Positions 1 through 8,740 of a stretch of 64,000 nucleotides of DNA are shown here, in pieces (within the stretch, counting starts at the first letter, position 1; each line of letters begins with the position of its first letter). The notes under the pieces were generated by a model. The model did not search any database and was not told where the DNA came from. It saw nothing but the letters and a program-made list of their open reading frames with translations. The stretch spans positions 124,001 to 188,000 of the forward strand of contig NZ_OZ026463.1 of NCBI RefSeq assembly GCF_964019715.1, given 5' to 3'. A program made the translations under genes and the position numbers. Origin of the DNA: Spiroplasma endosymbiont of Lonchoptera lutea (GTDB taxonomy: Bacteria > Bacillota_I > Bacilli_A > Mycoplasmatales > Nriv7).

Positions 1-6
1 CACTTT

Positions 7-807
7 TTATGTAGACTGGTATTTTCTAAATTCAACGGGAGTTAAATAATTTAAACTGCCATGAATTCGAATATTGTTATATCAATTAACAAAATCAAAT
101 AGTTCGCATTTTAGTTGTGTTAAGTTTGCAAATTTTTTACCGTTAATAAATTCGGTTTTAAAGGTTTTGTAAGTTGCTTCAGCAACAGCATTATCATATG
201 GGCATCCTTTGGAGCTTAATGATCTTTTAATTTTAAAGGTTATTAAAATTTCATCAATAATTTTATTTTTAAACTCATTACCACGATCAGTATGAAATAA
301 AGTTATTTTATTTAATGGTCGTGTTATCTTGTGAAAAGCTTGTTGAACTAATTCAGCAGTTTTATTTGGCCCAGCACTATAGCCAATTACTTCGCGATTA
401 AACAAGTCAATTAATAAACAAATATAATGTCATTTAGTGCCAACTTGAACATATGTTAAATCACTAACAACAACTTCATTTGGTTTTTTGTCATTAAATT
501 GACGATTTAAAATATTATTAATTTCGTCATTATTAACTGTTTTTTTATGATTACAATATTTTAACTTGGTGTATTTAGAAACCAAATTATTTTTGATCAT
601 AATGAATCGGATTTTTCGTCGTGATAAAATGATATTTTTTCTTATTAAAACAGCTTTAATTTTACGAGCACCATAAATCTTGCGACTTTTATTAAATGCA
701 CTGATAACTTCTTGTTCATAATTATTAACATCAAACTTGGTGCATTTATTAGTTTGATAATAATATGTTGATTTTAGTAAACCTAAAATCTTACATATTT
801 TCCTCAC
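7..807 (-). CDS. IS3-family transposase OrfB (DDE catalytic half)
   Basis: About 266 residues from the GTG (MRKICKIL) with UGA read as Trp. The N-terminal HTH_21-like part precedes an rve integrase core with VVSDLTYV (first D), FHTDRGNEF (second D) and the DNAVAEATYKTFKTE segment (catalytic E). It is probably made as an OrfAB fusion by -1 slippage on the A6 run at the end of orfA. The sequence matches the other two copies except for the five loop bases at 778-782 (GLL here, VNL in copy 3) and one Ile/Val codon. Confidence 0.93.
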
Positions 808-839
808 TGAATATTTATTTTTGTTGTTATTAATTATTG

Positions 840-1118
840 TTATTTTTTCCCGATTATCAGTGCTGCTTGCTTTAAAATGTCATTTTCCATCCGTAATTGT
901 TGGTTTTCTTTTCGCAAGTAAATTAATTCATTTTCTTCGACAGTGCGATTATCTTTTGCTTTAAATGACCCAGAATTATTATAATTTTTAATTCAACTAT
1001 AAATAGTTGGTTTTGGTAAATTATATTCTTTCCCTAAATTAATAACACTTTTGTCATTTTTGTATAGCATTACAATTTGTTTTTTAAATTCTTCAGAGTA
1101 TGAGGTTTTATTTCCCAT
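840..1118 (-). CDS. IS3-family transposase OrfA (HTH protein)
   Basis: 92 residues beginning [16 protein letters not shown], with an HTH_Tnp_1-type DNA-binding region (residues ~5-50) and a C-terminal leucine-zipper-like stretch ([19 protein letters not shown]). A GGGAAAAAATAA run at the stop is the presumed -1 slippage site joining OrfA to OrfB. Confidence 0.9.
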
Positions 1119-1189
1119 TTTTATATTCCTTCTTTCTTAATAATTTTGAAGTCTATATAATTATGGTCCAACTTATTGTAGCCTATCCA

Positions 1190-1359
1190 CTTTTGCTATT
1201 TTACGAATAGAAAATCCATAACTTTTATATTCTTTTATTGCTATTATTGATTCAATAGTCAGATACTTATACATTGTGCTAATTCCTTTCTTTTCTTAAT
1301 TATAGAATTAACACAATTTGTTTTTTATATAAGTGTCCTTTTTAATTTTACATTTCAGG
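1190..1359 (-). mobile_element. IS30-A 5' fragment
   Basis: The first 170 bp of IS30-A: terminal repeat ending ...TTTCAGG at 1359, leader, and the first codons of the transposase (ATG at 1274). The rest lies beyond the IS3 insertion, outside the window. It joins FtsX-like coding sequence at 1360. Confidence 0.9.
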
Positions 1360-1701
1360 TTTCATATATTCAGAAATTAAACGATTTTCACCAATTGGAT
1401 ACATTGGATCAGTAGTTTCATATTCAATTCCTTGTCAAGGAAAGAAATTATAGCGATTTAAGGGCATATTATTAATTCCTTGATAAAATTCAACACTAGT
1501 TTGATAGTTGATATCATGATAATATGATTTGTCTAGTGATAAAATATTAATCGGAATTAGTAACGATAACGAGATAGTAAACGAAGCAATAAGAATTGTT
1601 AAGGCCATTAAAAAAAGTTTTTTATAAGAAACAGCAGCTAAAATAATACGAAAACGAGTTTTAAAACTACTAAAAGCAAAATAGCGATGATAAATTTTTA
1701 A
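1360..1701 (-). pseudogene. FtsX-like ABC permease fragment (downstream part)
   Basis: Open minus-strand frame continuing the fragment at 2779-3215 after removal of IS30-B and one TTAA duplication. It encodes RYFAFSSFKTRFRIILAA, a membrane segment (FLMALTILIASFTISLSLLI) and the start of an extracellular domain (WQGIEYETTDPMYPIGENRL). This fits the large MacB/FtsX-type permeases common in spiroplasmas. It is cut at 1360 by an IS30-A fragment, so the gene is dead or split. Substrate unknown. Confidence 0.75.
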
Positions 1702-2778
1702 GCTGAATTATACTTGTAAGTGCAAGTAAATAAAATTGCAAAAGATTTCATATAAAAATTTCATGATGCTAAGTTTATTTTAGAAAAAGTAAATTTAAGG
1801 AGTTTTTATATGGGATACAAACATCTTGGCATAGATGAAAGAATTTATATTGAGAATCAATTGAAATTTAAAGTAAAAATTAGTGAAATAGCTAAAAATC
1901 TTAATCGAAGTATTAGTACTATTAATCGAGAAGTTAATAGAAATAAAGATAATAATCATTATTTTTCATTAATTGCACAAAATAAAGCAGAAAATAGAAA
2001 ACAATTACATGTTTATTTTCATAAATTTAAAAATAGAGAATTAGTAAAATATGTACAACAAAAATTATTATTAGGTTGATCGCCTGAACAAATTTATGGC
2101 AGAATTAAAAATTTTCATCAAGAATGAATTATTAGTTTTAAAACAATTTACAATTGAATTTATTCTGGATTACTTGAAAAGGTTACTAGTAAAAATTTAA
2201 GAAGAAAAGGTAAGAAACGAAAATCTCAAGAAAATCGGGGTAAATTTAATGGTAAATCCATTAAAGAACGAAATGTTAATAATCGCATAACTCTTGGCCA
2301 TTGAGAAGGTGATACTGTAGTATCATCACGAGGTAAAAGTAAATCATGTTTAATAACTTTAGTTGAAAGAACATCAAGATTTACTTTAGCAATATTAGTT
2401 GAAAATAGAACTACTAAAGTTATTAACAAAAATATTAGTCATTATTTATCAATTCTTCCAAATAATCTTGTTAAGACTATAACATTTGATAGGGGTAAAG
2501 AATTTGCTAATTGACAACAACTTGAAAAAAATTTAAATGTGAAAATTTATTTTGCTGATGCATATTCGCCTTGACAAAGAGGTACTAATGAAAATACTAA
2601 TGGTTTAATTAGAGAAAAATTTCCTAAAAAATTTAATTTTTCAAACACTACTAAAAATGCAGTTCATAAATTTATATTGTCTTTAAACCAAAGACCAAGA
2701 AAAATACTAAATTATCTTTCGCCAATCGAATATTTGGTTAGAAAAATAATTTAGTTGCACTTAACTTTACAATTTGGC
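1702..2778 (+). mobile_element. IS30-B, full copy
   Basis: 1077 bp with imperfect terminal repeats (left GCTGAATTATACTTGTAAG; right, inverted, GCCAAATTGTAAAGTTAAG). It is flanked by TTAA on both sides; collapsing the duplication restores the FtsX-like reading frame, so the insertion is simple and probably recent. Copies: 27805-29013, 33249-34325, 49430-50506, plus fragments. Confidence 0.95.
1810..2754 (+). CDS. IS30-family transposase (type B)
   Basis: 314 residues under code 4. An N-terminal helix-turn-helix (residues ~15-45, ISEIAKNLNRSISTINREVN) is followed by an IS30-type DDE core: GHWEGDTVV, TFDRGKEFANW, and a RGTNENTNGLIREKFPK segment with the catalytic Glu. AAGGAG lies 5-10 bases before the ATG. 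The protein is clearly different from type A although equally long. Confidence 0.95.
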
Positions 2779-3215
2779 TTAAAATAAATTTTGATGATTT
2801 ATTATAGTTAATCTGAGAATGAAATAGTTCACTAATTGGGATATTAATAGCTTTTAAAACTATGACACTAGCACAAGTGATTGTTAAGATGGCAAGAACA
2901 AAAAAACCAATCGCTAAACTAGTAAAATCAAGGTAGATGGTGTTATTAGGAATAATAAACATACTACTAAAAATTTCTATAATTGCAATTTGACCAATAG
3001 TACCTAAAAATCAACCAATTGGTAAGGCAATACAACAACTAAGAATAGCATAAACTCAATATGATGAAGTAATAGCAAATTTTGAATAACCTAATGCTCT
3101 TAGAGTTCCAATTTGCTGATAATTTCTTTCTACGGCTTTTTTAATTATTAGAGAAAAAATTAAAAAACTAATAATGGCAATGAATATAGTAGTAATACTA
3201 ATAATTATTTTATAA
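2779..3215 (-). pseudogene. FtsX-like ABC permease fragment (upstream part)
   Basis: Minus-strand open frame with a classical FtsX signature: a membrane helix, then RNYQQIGTLRALGYSKFAI, then three more helices (YAILSCCIALPIGWFLGTIG; LAIGFFVLAILTITCASVIV). It is interrupted downstream by IS30-B (1702-2778) and cut upstream at 3215 by an IS30-A element. Together with 1360-1701 it is the middle of one permease gene whose two ends are missing here. Confidence 0.8.
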
Positions 3216-4183
3216 CCTGAATTGTAAATATAAATGGGACAGTTTTTTAAAATAATTGTATTAAATCTATTGGTCTTTTATAAGATAATGATTTTCTGGG
3301 TGTAGAATTAATTTGAAATGCTATAGAATTTAAGTCTTTTTGTTTATATGAAGATAAATCAGTAGATTTTGGTAAATATCTTCTTAAAATACCATTATTG
3401 TTCTCATTTAAACCTCTTTGACAAGGTTTGCCGGCATCTGCAAAATAAATTTTAACATTACAATTTTTTTCAATTAATTTTCATTTACTAAATTCTTTAC
3501 CACGATCAAAAGTAATAGTTTTAATTGTTCCTGGTATTAATTTTGAAATAAATTTTATTATACTTTGTGTAATACTTTCTGCTTTATGATTTTTAGTTTT
3601 CAAAGGAATTGTGGTTTTTGATCATATATCAGCTAAAGTAATAATAGAACTTTTATGATCTTTACCAACGATAGTATCTCCCTCTAAATGGCCAAATTCT
3701 TGTATATTTTTAATATTTGGAATGATTAAATTTCTTTCATGAATAGATTTACAATTATTAATTCTGCCCTTAGTTTCTTTTTGTTTATGAGGTTTATTTT
3801 TGCCTTTTCTCAATAAATTTTTTTCATCAAAACCCATTCGATTTGTTTTAAACATGTTATATAAAGTTTTTGTTGAAATATTTTTTATTTTATTTTTCTT
3901 TAAAAAATCAGCAATTATATCAAGAGCATAATTTTTAGTAATTAACAAATGATTGATAGTATTAATTTCTGTTAAAGTTAAAATTATTAATTTTCTACCT
4001 GCATTTTGTTTATTTTTTTGAACTTGATTCAATATTTCTAATGGTAATAAGTTTTGATTTAATAATTTACAAACTCTGTGTACAGTTGATTTACTATAAT
4101 TAATTGCTTTTGCTATTTTACGAATAGAAAATCCATAACTTTTATATTCTTTTATTGCTATTATTGATTCAATAGTCAGATAC
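3216..4183 (-). mobile_element. IS30-A copy lacking its 5' terminal repeat
   Basis: The 3' terminal repeat (CCTGAATTGTAAATATAAAT) is intact at 3216. Homology to the other copies stops at about 4183, inside the first codons of the transposase; the 5' repeat and leader are replaced by unrelated prophage-side sequence. The element therefore marks the junction between the FtsX-like gene and the prophage and probably cannot transpose alone. Confidence 0.85.
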
Positions 4184-4191
4184 GGACGCAT
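3247..4191 (-). CDS. IS30-family transposase (type A), altered N-terminus
   Basis: 314 residues, the same DDE protein as the other type-A copies (GHLEGDTIVGKDHKS; TFDRGKEFSKW; GLNENNNGILRRYLPK). Residues 2-3 are Arg-Pro instead of Tyr-Lys because the element end was lost; by chance or selection the flanking DNA supplies an ATG at the same position. The usual ribosome-binding leader (AAAGGAATTAGCACA) is absent. Two further differences (Asn/Asp near residue 29, Lys/Arg near 140) mark it as a separate lineage. Confidence 0.85.
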
Positions 4192-4229
4192 AAAGTTTTG
4201 TTAGGTATGAAAAGATTTGAATAAGTATT

Positions 4230-4256
4230 AAGACAGTCAGCAATGATTGTCTTTTT
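4230..4256 (+). terminator. Rho-independent-like terminator at the prophage edge
   Basis: AAGACAGTC pairs with GATTGTCTT across a short loop and is followed by TTTTTATTTT. It would end transcripts entering the prophage from the left. Confidence 0.55.
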
Positions 4257-4596
4257 ATTTTATAAGGTGTTAAAAATTTGTTCTTTGAAAATTAAATACA
4301 AGTGAATTAATAATGTTGGTATGTATTAAAGCACGATAAATTGTGGGTGGTCGCCATAACCAAAAGAAGTTTTACCAGTTGATAGATAACATCCTATTAG
4401 CTATAGCAATTTGTTTCATTTTGCAATAAAAAAATGAATGGGTGGATTTCCTAAAAATATACACGCTATTAAATTAGTTCCAAGGGTAGGATGCGGATGT
4501 TAAAGTGTAGAAATTTCTATATAGGGGTATACTAAGTTTAAAATTATTAAAATCTTTATCTAATTAAAAAAACAAAATTTACTAACAAAGCTTGTT

Positions 4597-4666
4597 AAAC
4601 ACTTAAATCTGCGATATATAAGTGTTTAAAAAACTTAGTCAACTAACTTAGTTAATGTAACTTAGT
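4597..4666 (+). repeat. Hairpin followed by three AACTTAGT direct repeats
   Basis: AAACACTTA (4597-4605) and TAAGTGTTT (4619-4627) form a perfect 9-bp stem with a 13-base loop. AACTTAGT follows at 4632, 4645 and 4659, spaced 13 and 14 bases, about one and a third helical turns. Hairpin-plus-iteron layout suits a replication or packaging signal, or an operator, just ahead of the first phage gene. Confidence 0.55.
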
Positions 4667-4694
4667 TTATAACAAATAAGAAAGGTAATTTATT

Positions 4695-5021
4695 ATGAAA
4701 AACATTGAAAACATTTTCTTAAATACTAAAAAATATCTCTTAAAAGAAACACAAAACGCAATGTTTATTAAAGCACCTAAAATTCCATGATTTAATGAAC
4801 AAATCGGCATTTGGTTTCCAAAGCGATTTGTTTATAAAGGAAAATATGAAAATTCGATTTGTATTGGAATAATAAAAGATAGTAAATATCAAGTAATTTC
4901 AATTAATCAACAAGAGCAAGAAACCAAGTTAATTAAAGGACAAGAATTATTAGGCTTCTTCATTGCCGAAAAAGAAAACAACAAAAAAGATATAAATTAT
5001 AACTATTTTAAAGGAGCTTAA
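4695..5021 (+). CDS. Plectrovirus early-position protein, 108 aa
   Basis: Begins MKNIENIFLNTKKYLLKETQ with a good GAAAGG site eight bases upstream. It is soluble, with no signal peptide or membrane segment, two UGA-free halves and one UGA-Trp (PWFNEQIG). It is first in a tight plus-strand array of small phage genes. By position it could be a single-stranded-DNA-binding or replication accessory protein, but no motif shows this. Confidence 0.7.
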
Positions 5022-5023
5022 AA

Positions 5024-5245
5024 ATGAATATTGCAATTGGACTAATATTTATTATTATCAGCATTATGCTGTCAGCATATTTTGCTTATAAAATTTATGC
5101 CAAAATAAAAATTAGAATTAAATATAAAAATGCCATTAAAAATAATACTGGTAATTTCACAAAAGACGAAAAAGTGTTTATTGCTCGCTTTGAAGAATGA
5201 GTTAAAACCCCTAATTCAAAAGAAAATAATGCGGATAAAAAATAA
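5024..5245 (+). CDS. Small plectrovirus membrane protein, 73 aa
   Basis: One N-terminal membrane helix (IAIGLIFIIISIMLSAYFAY) followed by a basic then acidic tail ending NNADKK. AAGGAG lies seven bases before the ATG, inside the end of the upstream gene. The stop overlaps the next start (TAATG), indicating translational coupling. Function unknown; the layout resembles small structural proteins of filamentous phages. Confidence 0.75.
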
Positions 5246-5406
5246 TGTTTTGAGAAATTATTATGGAATTTTTAAAACTGTTTGTTCCGATAGAAAAAAT
5301 GCCTGCACAAGTTGCGTTTATTGCCGGATTAATTATTATCATTACTTTTCTTTTCGCATTAATTTCAATTATATATTTACCAATAAAAATGATTTTTGGG
5401 AGATAA
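5245..5406 (+). CDS. Small plectrovirus membrane protein, 53 aa
   Basis: Starts at the ATG overlapping the upstream stop (MFWEIIMEFLKLF) with one long hydrophobic helix (VAFIAGLIIIITFLFALISI). An internal ATG seven codons in is an alternative start. Reading UGA as Trp at codon 3 is required for the longer form. Likely a minor virion or assembly protein, by position only. Confidence 0.65.
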
Positions 5407-5409
5407 AAA

Positions 5410-5640
5410 ATGACAATAAACTTAAAAGAATTTGATTGAGAACAAATCAAACAAACTTTCTGAGATTTATTTATTCAAATTACAACTATTCCGGCTCATA
5501 TTAGTGGTGGTAAAGAAATTGATTTAACTCAAGAAACACTTTGACTTTTAATAGCAAACATTGCTTTTTGATTCTTAACAGCGATTATGGTGTGATTTAT
5601 TTTAATGCTACTTTGAAAAACCATATCAGTATTTAGATAG
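5410..5640 (+). CDS. Small plectrovirus membrane protein, 76 aa
   Basis: Three bases after the previous stop. An amphipathic N-terminal half (MTINLKEFDWEQIKQTFWDL) precedes a Trp-rich membrane helix (LLIANIAFWFLTAIMVWFIL) and a short basic end. Six Trp codons are UGA, so the gene is invisible under the standard code. Probably a minor coat protein; not assigned by homology. Confidence 0.7.
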
Positions 5641-5651
5641 GGAAAAAATTA

Positions 5652-5765
5652 ATGTCAAGAAGTTACATCGTGATGCATTCTCGAAGAAAATCAAAATTAA
5701 TTAGGAAAAAATGCAATCGTGTTAAGGTTAATCGTGGTTTTAACAAATTTAAGAAAAACTTTTAA
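5652..5765 (+). CDS. Small very basic plectrovirus protein, 37 aa
   Basis: MSRSYIVMHSRRKSKLIRKK... : about 15 of 37 residues are Arg or Lys. GGGAAAAAATTA precedes the ATG. Such a short basic protein suggests DNA binding or condensation in the virion. SpV1-type phages carry a comparable small basic ORF in the structural block; the match is from memory of layout, not alignment. Confidence 0.6.
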   Translation: MSRSYIVMHSRRKSKLIRKKCNRVKVNRGFNKFKKNF

Positions 5766-5805
5766 TATAAATGATGAATGTTTTAAAAAGAAAGGGGGTG
5801 ATTAT

Positions 5806-6051
5806 ATGATTGGAACTTTATTGGCAGATGCACCAGCAACAGTAGAAAAAATAACAGCCAGTGACGCAATGACTAAATTATGAAATGCGATCATAACAGC
5901 GTTTACTAAAATATGAGAAATTATTGCTGTTAATATGCCACAAGTCGGTAACTTCTTTGCTGACTACTGAATATTCATTTTTCCATTTATTTTGGCAATA
6001 TTCTTTATTTGCTTTAAAATGTTTGAAAAATTACTTGGAGCAGTACGCTAA
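5806..6051 (+). CDS. Major-coat-like protein of a plectrovirus, 81 aa
   Basis: MIGTLLADAPATVEKITASD... reads like a mature coat protein of an inovirus-like particle: small N-terminal region, amphipathic helix, one membrane helix (DYWIFIFPFILAIFFICFKM) and a short basic C-terminus. It has by far the strongest ribosome-binding site in the block (AAGAAAGGGGGTG), as expected for the most abundant virion protein. It lies just upstream of the Zot-like ATPase gene, as in filamentous phages. Confidence 0.75.
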
Positions 6052-6075
6052 CAAAAAAATAAAGTGAGGTGCAAG

Positions 6076-7062
6076 ATGAAATTTTGCAAATGAATAATAG
6101 AAAAAAATAACCATTTTATTGAATTAAATCGCATCTCATTTTTAATTTTATGACATTGAGGAGCAATTTGATATATTTACAACGGTTATTTTAAAAACAT
6201 TGTAAGCTATTTATTTTTAGCAGGTTGTATTTTAATTTTTCTTTTTAAAATCGGTAATTTAACACAAATTAACAAAGTTATTAACTTCTTAAAAAACTCA
6301 CCATTAAATATTGTTATTGGTTCATTAGGAACTGGAAAAACCGCTTTTCTAGTATACGCATCAAAATTACTAAAAAAGAAAAAATATCATATCGTATCAA
6401 CATTTCCATTACTAGAAACTCAAAAATTAAGTTTAGGGCATATGGGATTATTAGACTTTGATTATCCGGTATTGCCAGACAAAACCTTACTTTTGTGAGA
6501 TGAAACCAATTTATTTTTAGAAGGAACTGACTGAGAAAAAAATAATACCAAAAACGAAGAAACCGGTATCCAAGAATATTTCGCTCTGGCACGGCATTTT
6601 GGTCATATTGTGCTTGCTAGCGGTCAAAGAGATAAACATATTTGAGTTAAAGTTCGTGATATTGCCAATAATGTGATTGTGGGAATTCGTAAAAAACCCG
6701 TTAATATTTTTCGTCCCTACTTAAAAGTCATCTATGGCACCTTTACTAGCATTGAAGAATATGAACGCTGAAGAAACACCTTAATTGATGCTAAAAATAG
6801 TAAAAGGGGTCGTCGCATTAAATATCGTGATATTCCTGAACTTGATATTTATTTTTTTAAACTAAAAATTCCTTTACCAATACTTAACACTTACAATTCT
6901 TTTTACCTAGCATTTTTAAGAGATTACTTAAATTCAAAAGTAAATCCTGATTATGAAGATAAATACTATACTGATACGGCAATTGATTTAGAAGACTTAG
7001 AATACTTAAAAATGGATAAATTTAGCAAATTTTTAAGAAAAATGAAAGAAAAGGAACAATAA
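6076..7062 (+). CDS. Zot-like morphogenesis ATPase of a plectrovirus (pI-type)
   Basis: 328 residues. Two N-terminal hydrophobic helices (residues ~15-60) precede a P-loop NTPase domain: Walker A GSLGTGKT (~88-95) and a Walker B-like TLLLWDETN. Later motifs (YFALARHFGHIVLASGQRD) match the Zot/pI family, the inner-membrane motor that extrudes filamentous phage. Assembly at the cell membrane is the expected role. About ten Trp codons are UGA. The frame looks intact. Confidence 0.88.
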
Positions 7063-7065
7063 AAA

Positions 7066-7350
7066 ATGGAAAATCTCGCAAAAATGGCCGACTTTCTTGC
7101 CCAAATGCTTTATAAAGTTTTTGATTTAATTTGAAGTCTTGAAGTGCCGGGAACAAAAATTCAACTAATATTTCCCTTGTTCTTAACGCTGGCTGTAGAA
7201 TTTCTTATGGCAATTATTCTTGGATTTGGTATTCAACAAGTTAATTTAGAAAAACAACGCCAATATGCGGTTAAAAATAAAGGGCGGTTAAGTGCGTGAG
7301 GAAAAGCTAAAAAACAAATAAAACCAATAAAAACAAAACAAGGTAACTAA
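7066..7350 (+). CDS. Plectrovirus membrane protein, 94 aa
   Basis: Three bases after the ATPase gene. An N-terminal amphipathic region (MENLAKMADFLAQML) leads to one membrane helix (IQLIFPLFLTLAVEFLMAII) and a strongly basic tail (WGKAKKQIKPIKTKQGN) that would face the cytoplasm and DNA. Probably a minor coat or assembly partner of the ATPase. Confidence 0.7.
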
Positions 7351-7352
7351 CA

Positions 7353-7601
7353 ATGTTTAAACTAATTATTATTTTTATCTTAATAACTGTTCTTGGGTTA
7401 TTAGCTGGTAGTCATTTTGAAACTTTAACGAACTATATTAGCGAAGGGCTTGCCAATTTCCAAAAGTTTATTACGAGCAATTTAACAATTTTAGAACTAT
7501 TTAAACCAATGGCACGAACATTTTCGCAACATCCAATCTTTACTATTCTTGGTGTTACTTGTGTACTTATTGCCTTATTTATTGTGATTAAAGGACGATA
7601 A
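7353..7601 (+). CDS. Small plectrovirus protein with two membrane helices, 82 aa
   Basis: MFKLIIIFILITVLGLLAGS is a signal-peptide-like or membrane helix; a second helix ends the protein (IFTILGVTCVLIALFIVIKG). The region between is about 35 residues. It starts two bases after the preceding stop. Overall shape resembles inovirus coat precursors, so it is the second candidate coat protein of the block. Confidence 0.7.
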   Translation: MFKLIIIFILITVLGLLAGSHFETLTNYISEGLANFQKFITSNLTILELFKPMARTFSQHPIFTILGVTCVLIALFIVIKGR

Positions 7602-7623
7602 AAAATATGAAAGAAGAATTAAA

Positions 7624-8016
7624 ATGAAAAAACTTTTAGTAAAATTATTTAAAAAAGATAATTCAAAAGAAAAAACGCCGTTAAAATTAAGAATTAAAAA
7701 TTCTTTTAAAAAACAGTGGTTAAAAATAGTGTTAAGTATCATTTTTATCTTTATAAGCTTATTAATTTGTGCATTAACAGCAATCGATACTAAATGAATA
7801 ACTGGAACAAGTGACGAATTTAATAATTTTATGAATGAAGAAATGGTTAAATTCTTTGGCAAGTTCAATAGTGGTATTATGCTGGCAGGAATATTTGTTT
7901 TTTGATGAGGCGCAGCAATATACTTTGCAATTAAATTTGAAAAATTAATCCGCTTTATTATTCAAAAAATTAAAGCAAAAAGAGCCTTGAAAAATGAAAT
8001 CAAACAAACTCATTAA
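7624..8016 (+). CDS. Plectrovirus membrane protein, 130 aa
   Basis: A basic N-terminus (MKKLLVKLFKKDNSKEKTPL) is followed by two membrane helices (IVLSIIFIFISLLICALTAI and IMLAGIFVFWWGAAIYFAIK) and a basic tail. It overlaps the next gene by 23 bases in another frame. Its C-terminal half resembles that of the next protein (FEKLIRFIIQKIKAKRALKN versus NCLIRFILKKIKAKRIMKN), suggesting tandem duplication. Confidence 0.7.
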
Positions 8017-8266
8017 TTTTTTAAAAAAATATTGATGAATAATACTTAATTACATTATATTCATATCTTTAAGTATAGTTTTATTATTACATACAGATAT
8101 TGAAAATTTGCAACAATTTATTAAAAATTTTGGAGCAATTGGTAAGTTAATGATTATAGGTTATTCATTAGTATGAGTAACCATAACAGAAATAGTAAAC
8201 TGCTTAATTCGTTTTATATTAAAAAAGATTAAAGCTAAAAGAATAATGAAAAATAAAATATTTTAA
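7994..8266 (+). CDS. Plectrovirus membrane protein, 90 aa, paralogue of the preceding gene
   Basis: Two membrane helices (IILNYIIFISLSIVLLLHT; LMIIGYSLVWVTITEIV) and the C-terminal signature LIRFILKKIKAKR shared with the upstream protein. The start lies inside the upstream gene. These two related proteins sit immediately before the attachment-type gene, where filamentous phages keep their minor tip proteins; a role as tip or anchor partners is inference. Confidence 0.65.
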
Positions 8267-8740
8267 AAAGGAGTGATAAAAATATTTATGAAAATATTTA
8301 CCGTGTTAATTATTAGTTTCAATAACATTTTTACCATTCCACAAAACATTAATAATGACAAATCAACAGCACAATCACTAATTAGAAGTAAAAGGCAAAA
8401 TAATGAATCATACGAATTAAACTTAAAAAAATCAAAATTAACACTTAAATCATCAAAAGATGACAACAGCAAGTGAAATCAAAAATGAGAAACAAAAGTT
8501 AATGTAGAAAATGAATTTATGCCCAAAAACTTGCCTCCACGAACGAAACTTAATGATTGAGAATTTTATGTTGACAAAAATGACAAGATTACACTGCCAA
8601 TATTAAAATCATTAGAATATGATTTAAATTGAGAAAAAAACAGTGAACCAAGATATTGAGAAAATAAAGATTTTTTATCATATCAAAATAAAAAATTAAA
8701 AAACCTGAATTGTAAATATAAATGGGACAGTTTTTTAAAA

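Larger units (their letters stand above)
1..1189 (-). mobile_element. IS3-family element, copy 1 (cut by window start)
   Basis: Same 1212-bp element as at 20100-21311 and 48183-49394, in reverse orientation; its first ~22 bp lie before the window. The orfA-side end reads TATCCA at 1184-1189 (TGGATAGGC inverted). It carries orfA and orfB in the -1 frameshift arrangement of the IS3 family. It sits inside an IS30-A element, whose first 170 bp continue directly at 1190, so it is a nested insertion. Confidence 0.93.
4192..4694 (+). promoter_or_regulatory. Prophage non-coding control region
   Basis: About 500 bases with no credible gene, upstream of the phage structural genes. It contains a terminator-like hairpin (4230-4256), a second hairpin TTCATTTT/AAAATGAA near 4417-4439, a 12-bp perfect palindrome TAGAAATTTCTA (4508-4519) next to a TATACT box (~4529-4534), and a hairpin plus direct repeats (4597-4666). 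In filamentous phages such a region holds the replication origin and the main promoter; that assignment is inference. Confidence 0.5.

Noticed and set aside
7607..7639. Small ORF starting at 7607 (MKEELKWKNF) between two phage genes.
   Set aside because: Ten codons, overlapping the better-supported start at 7624; no family shape.
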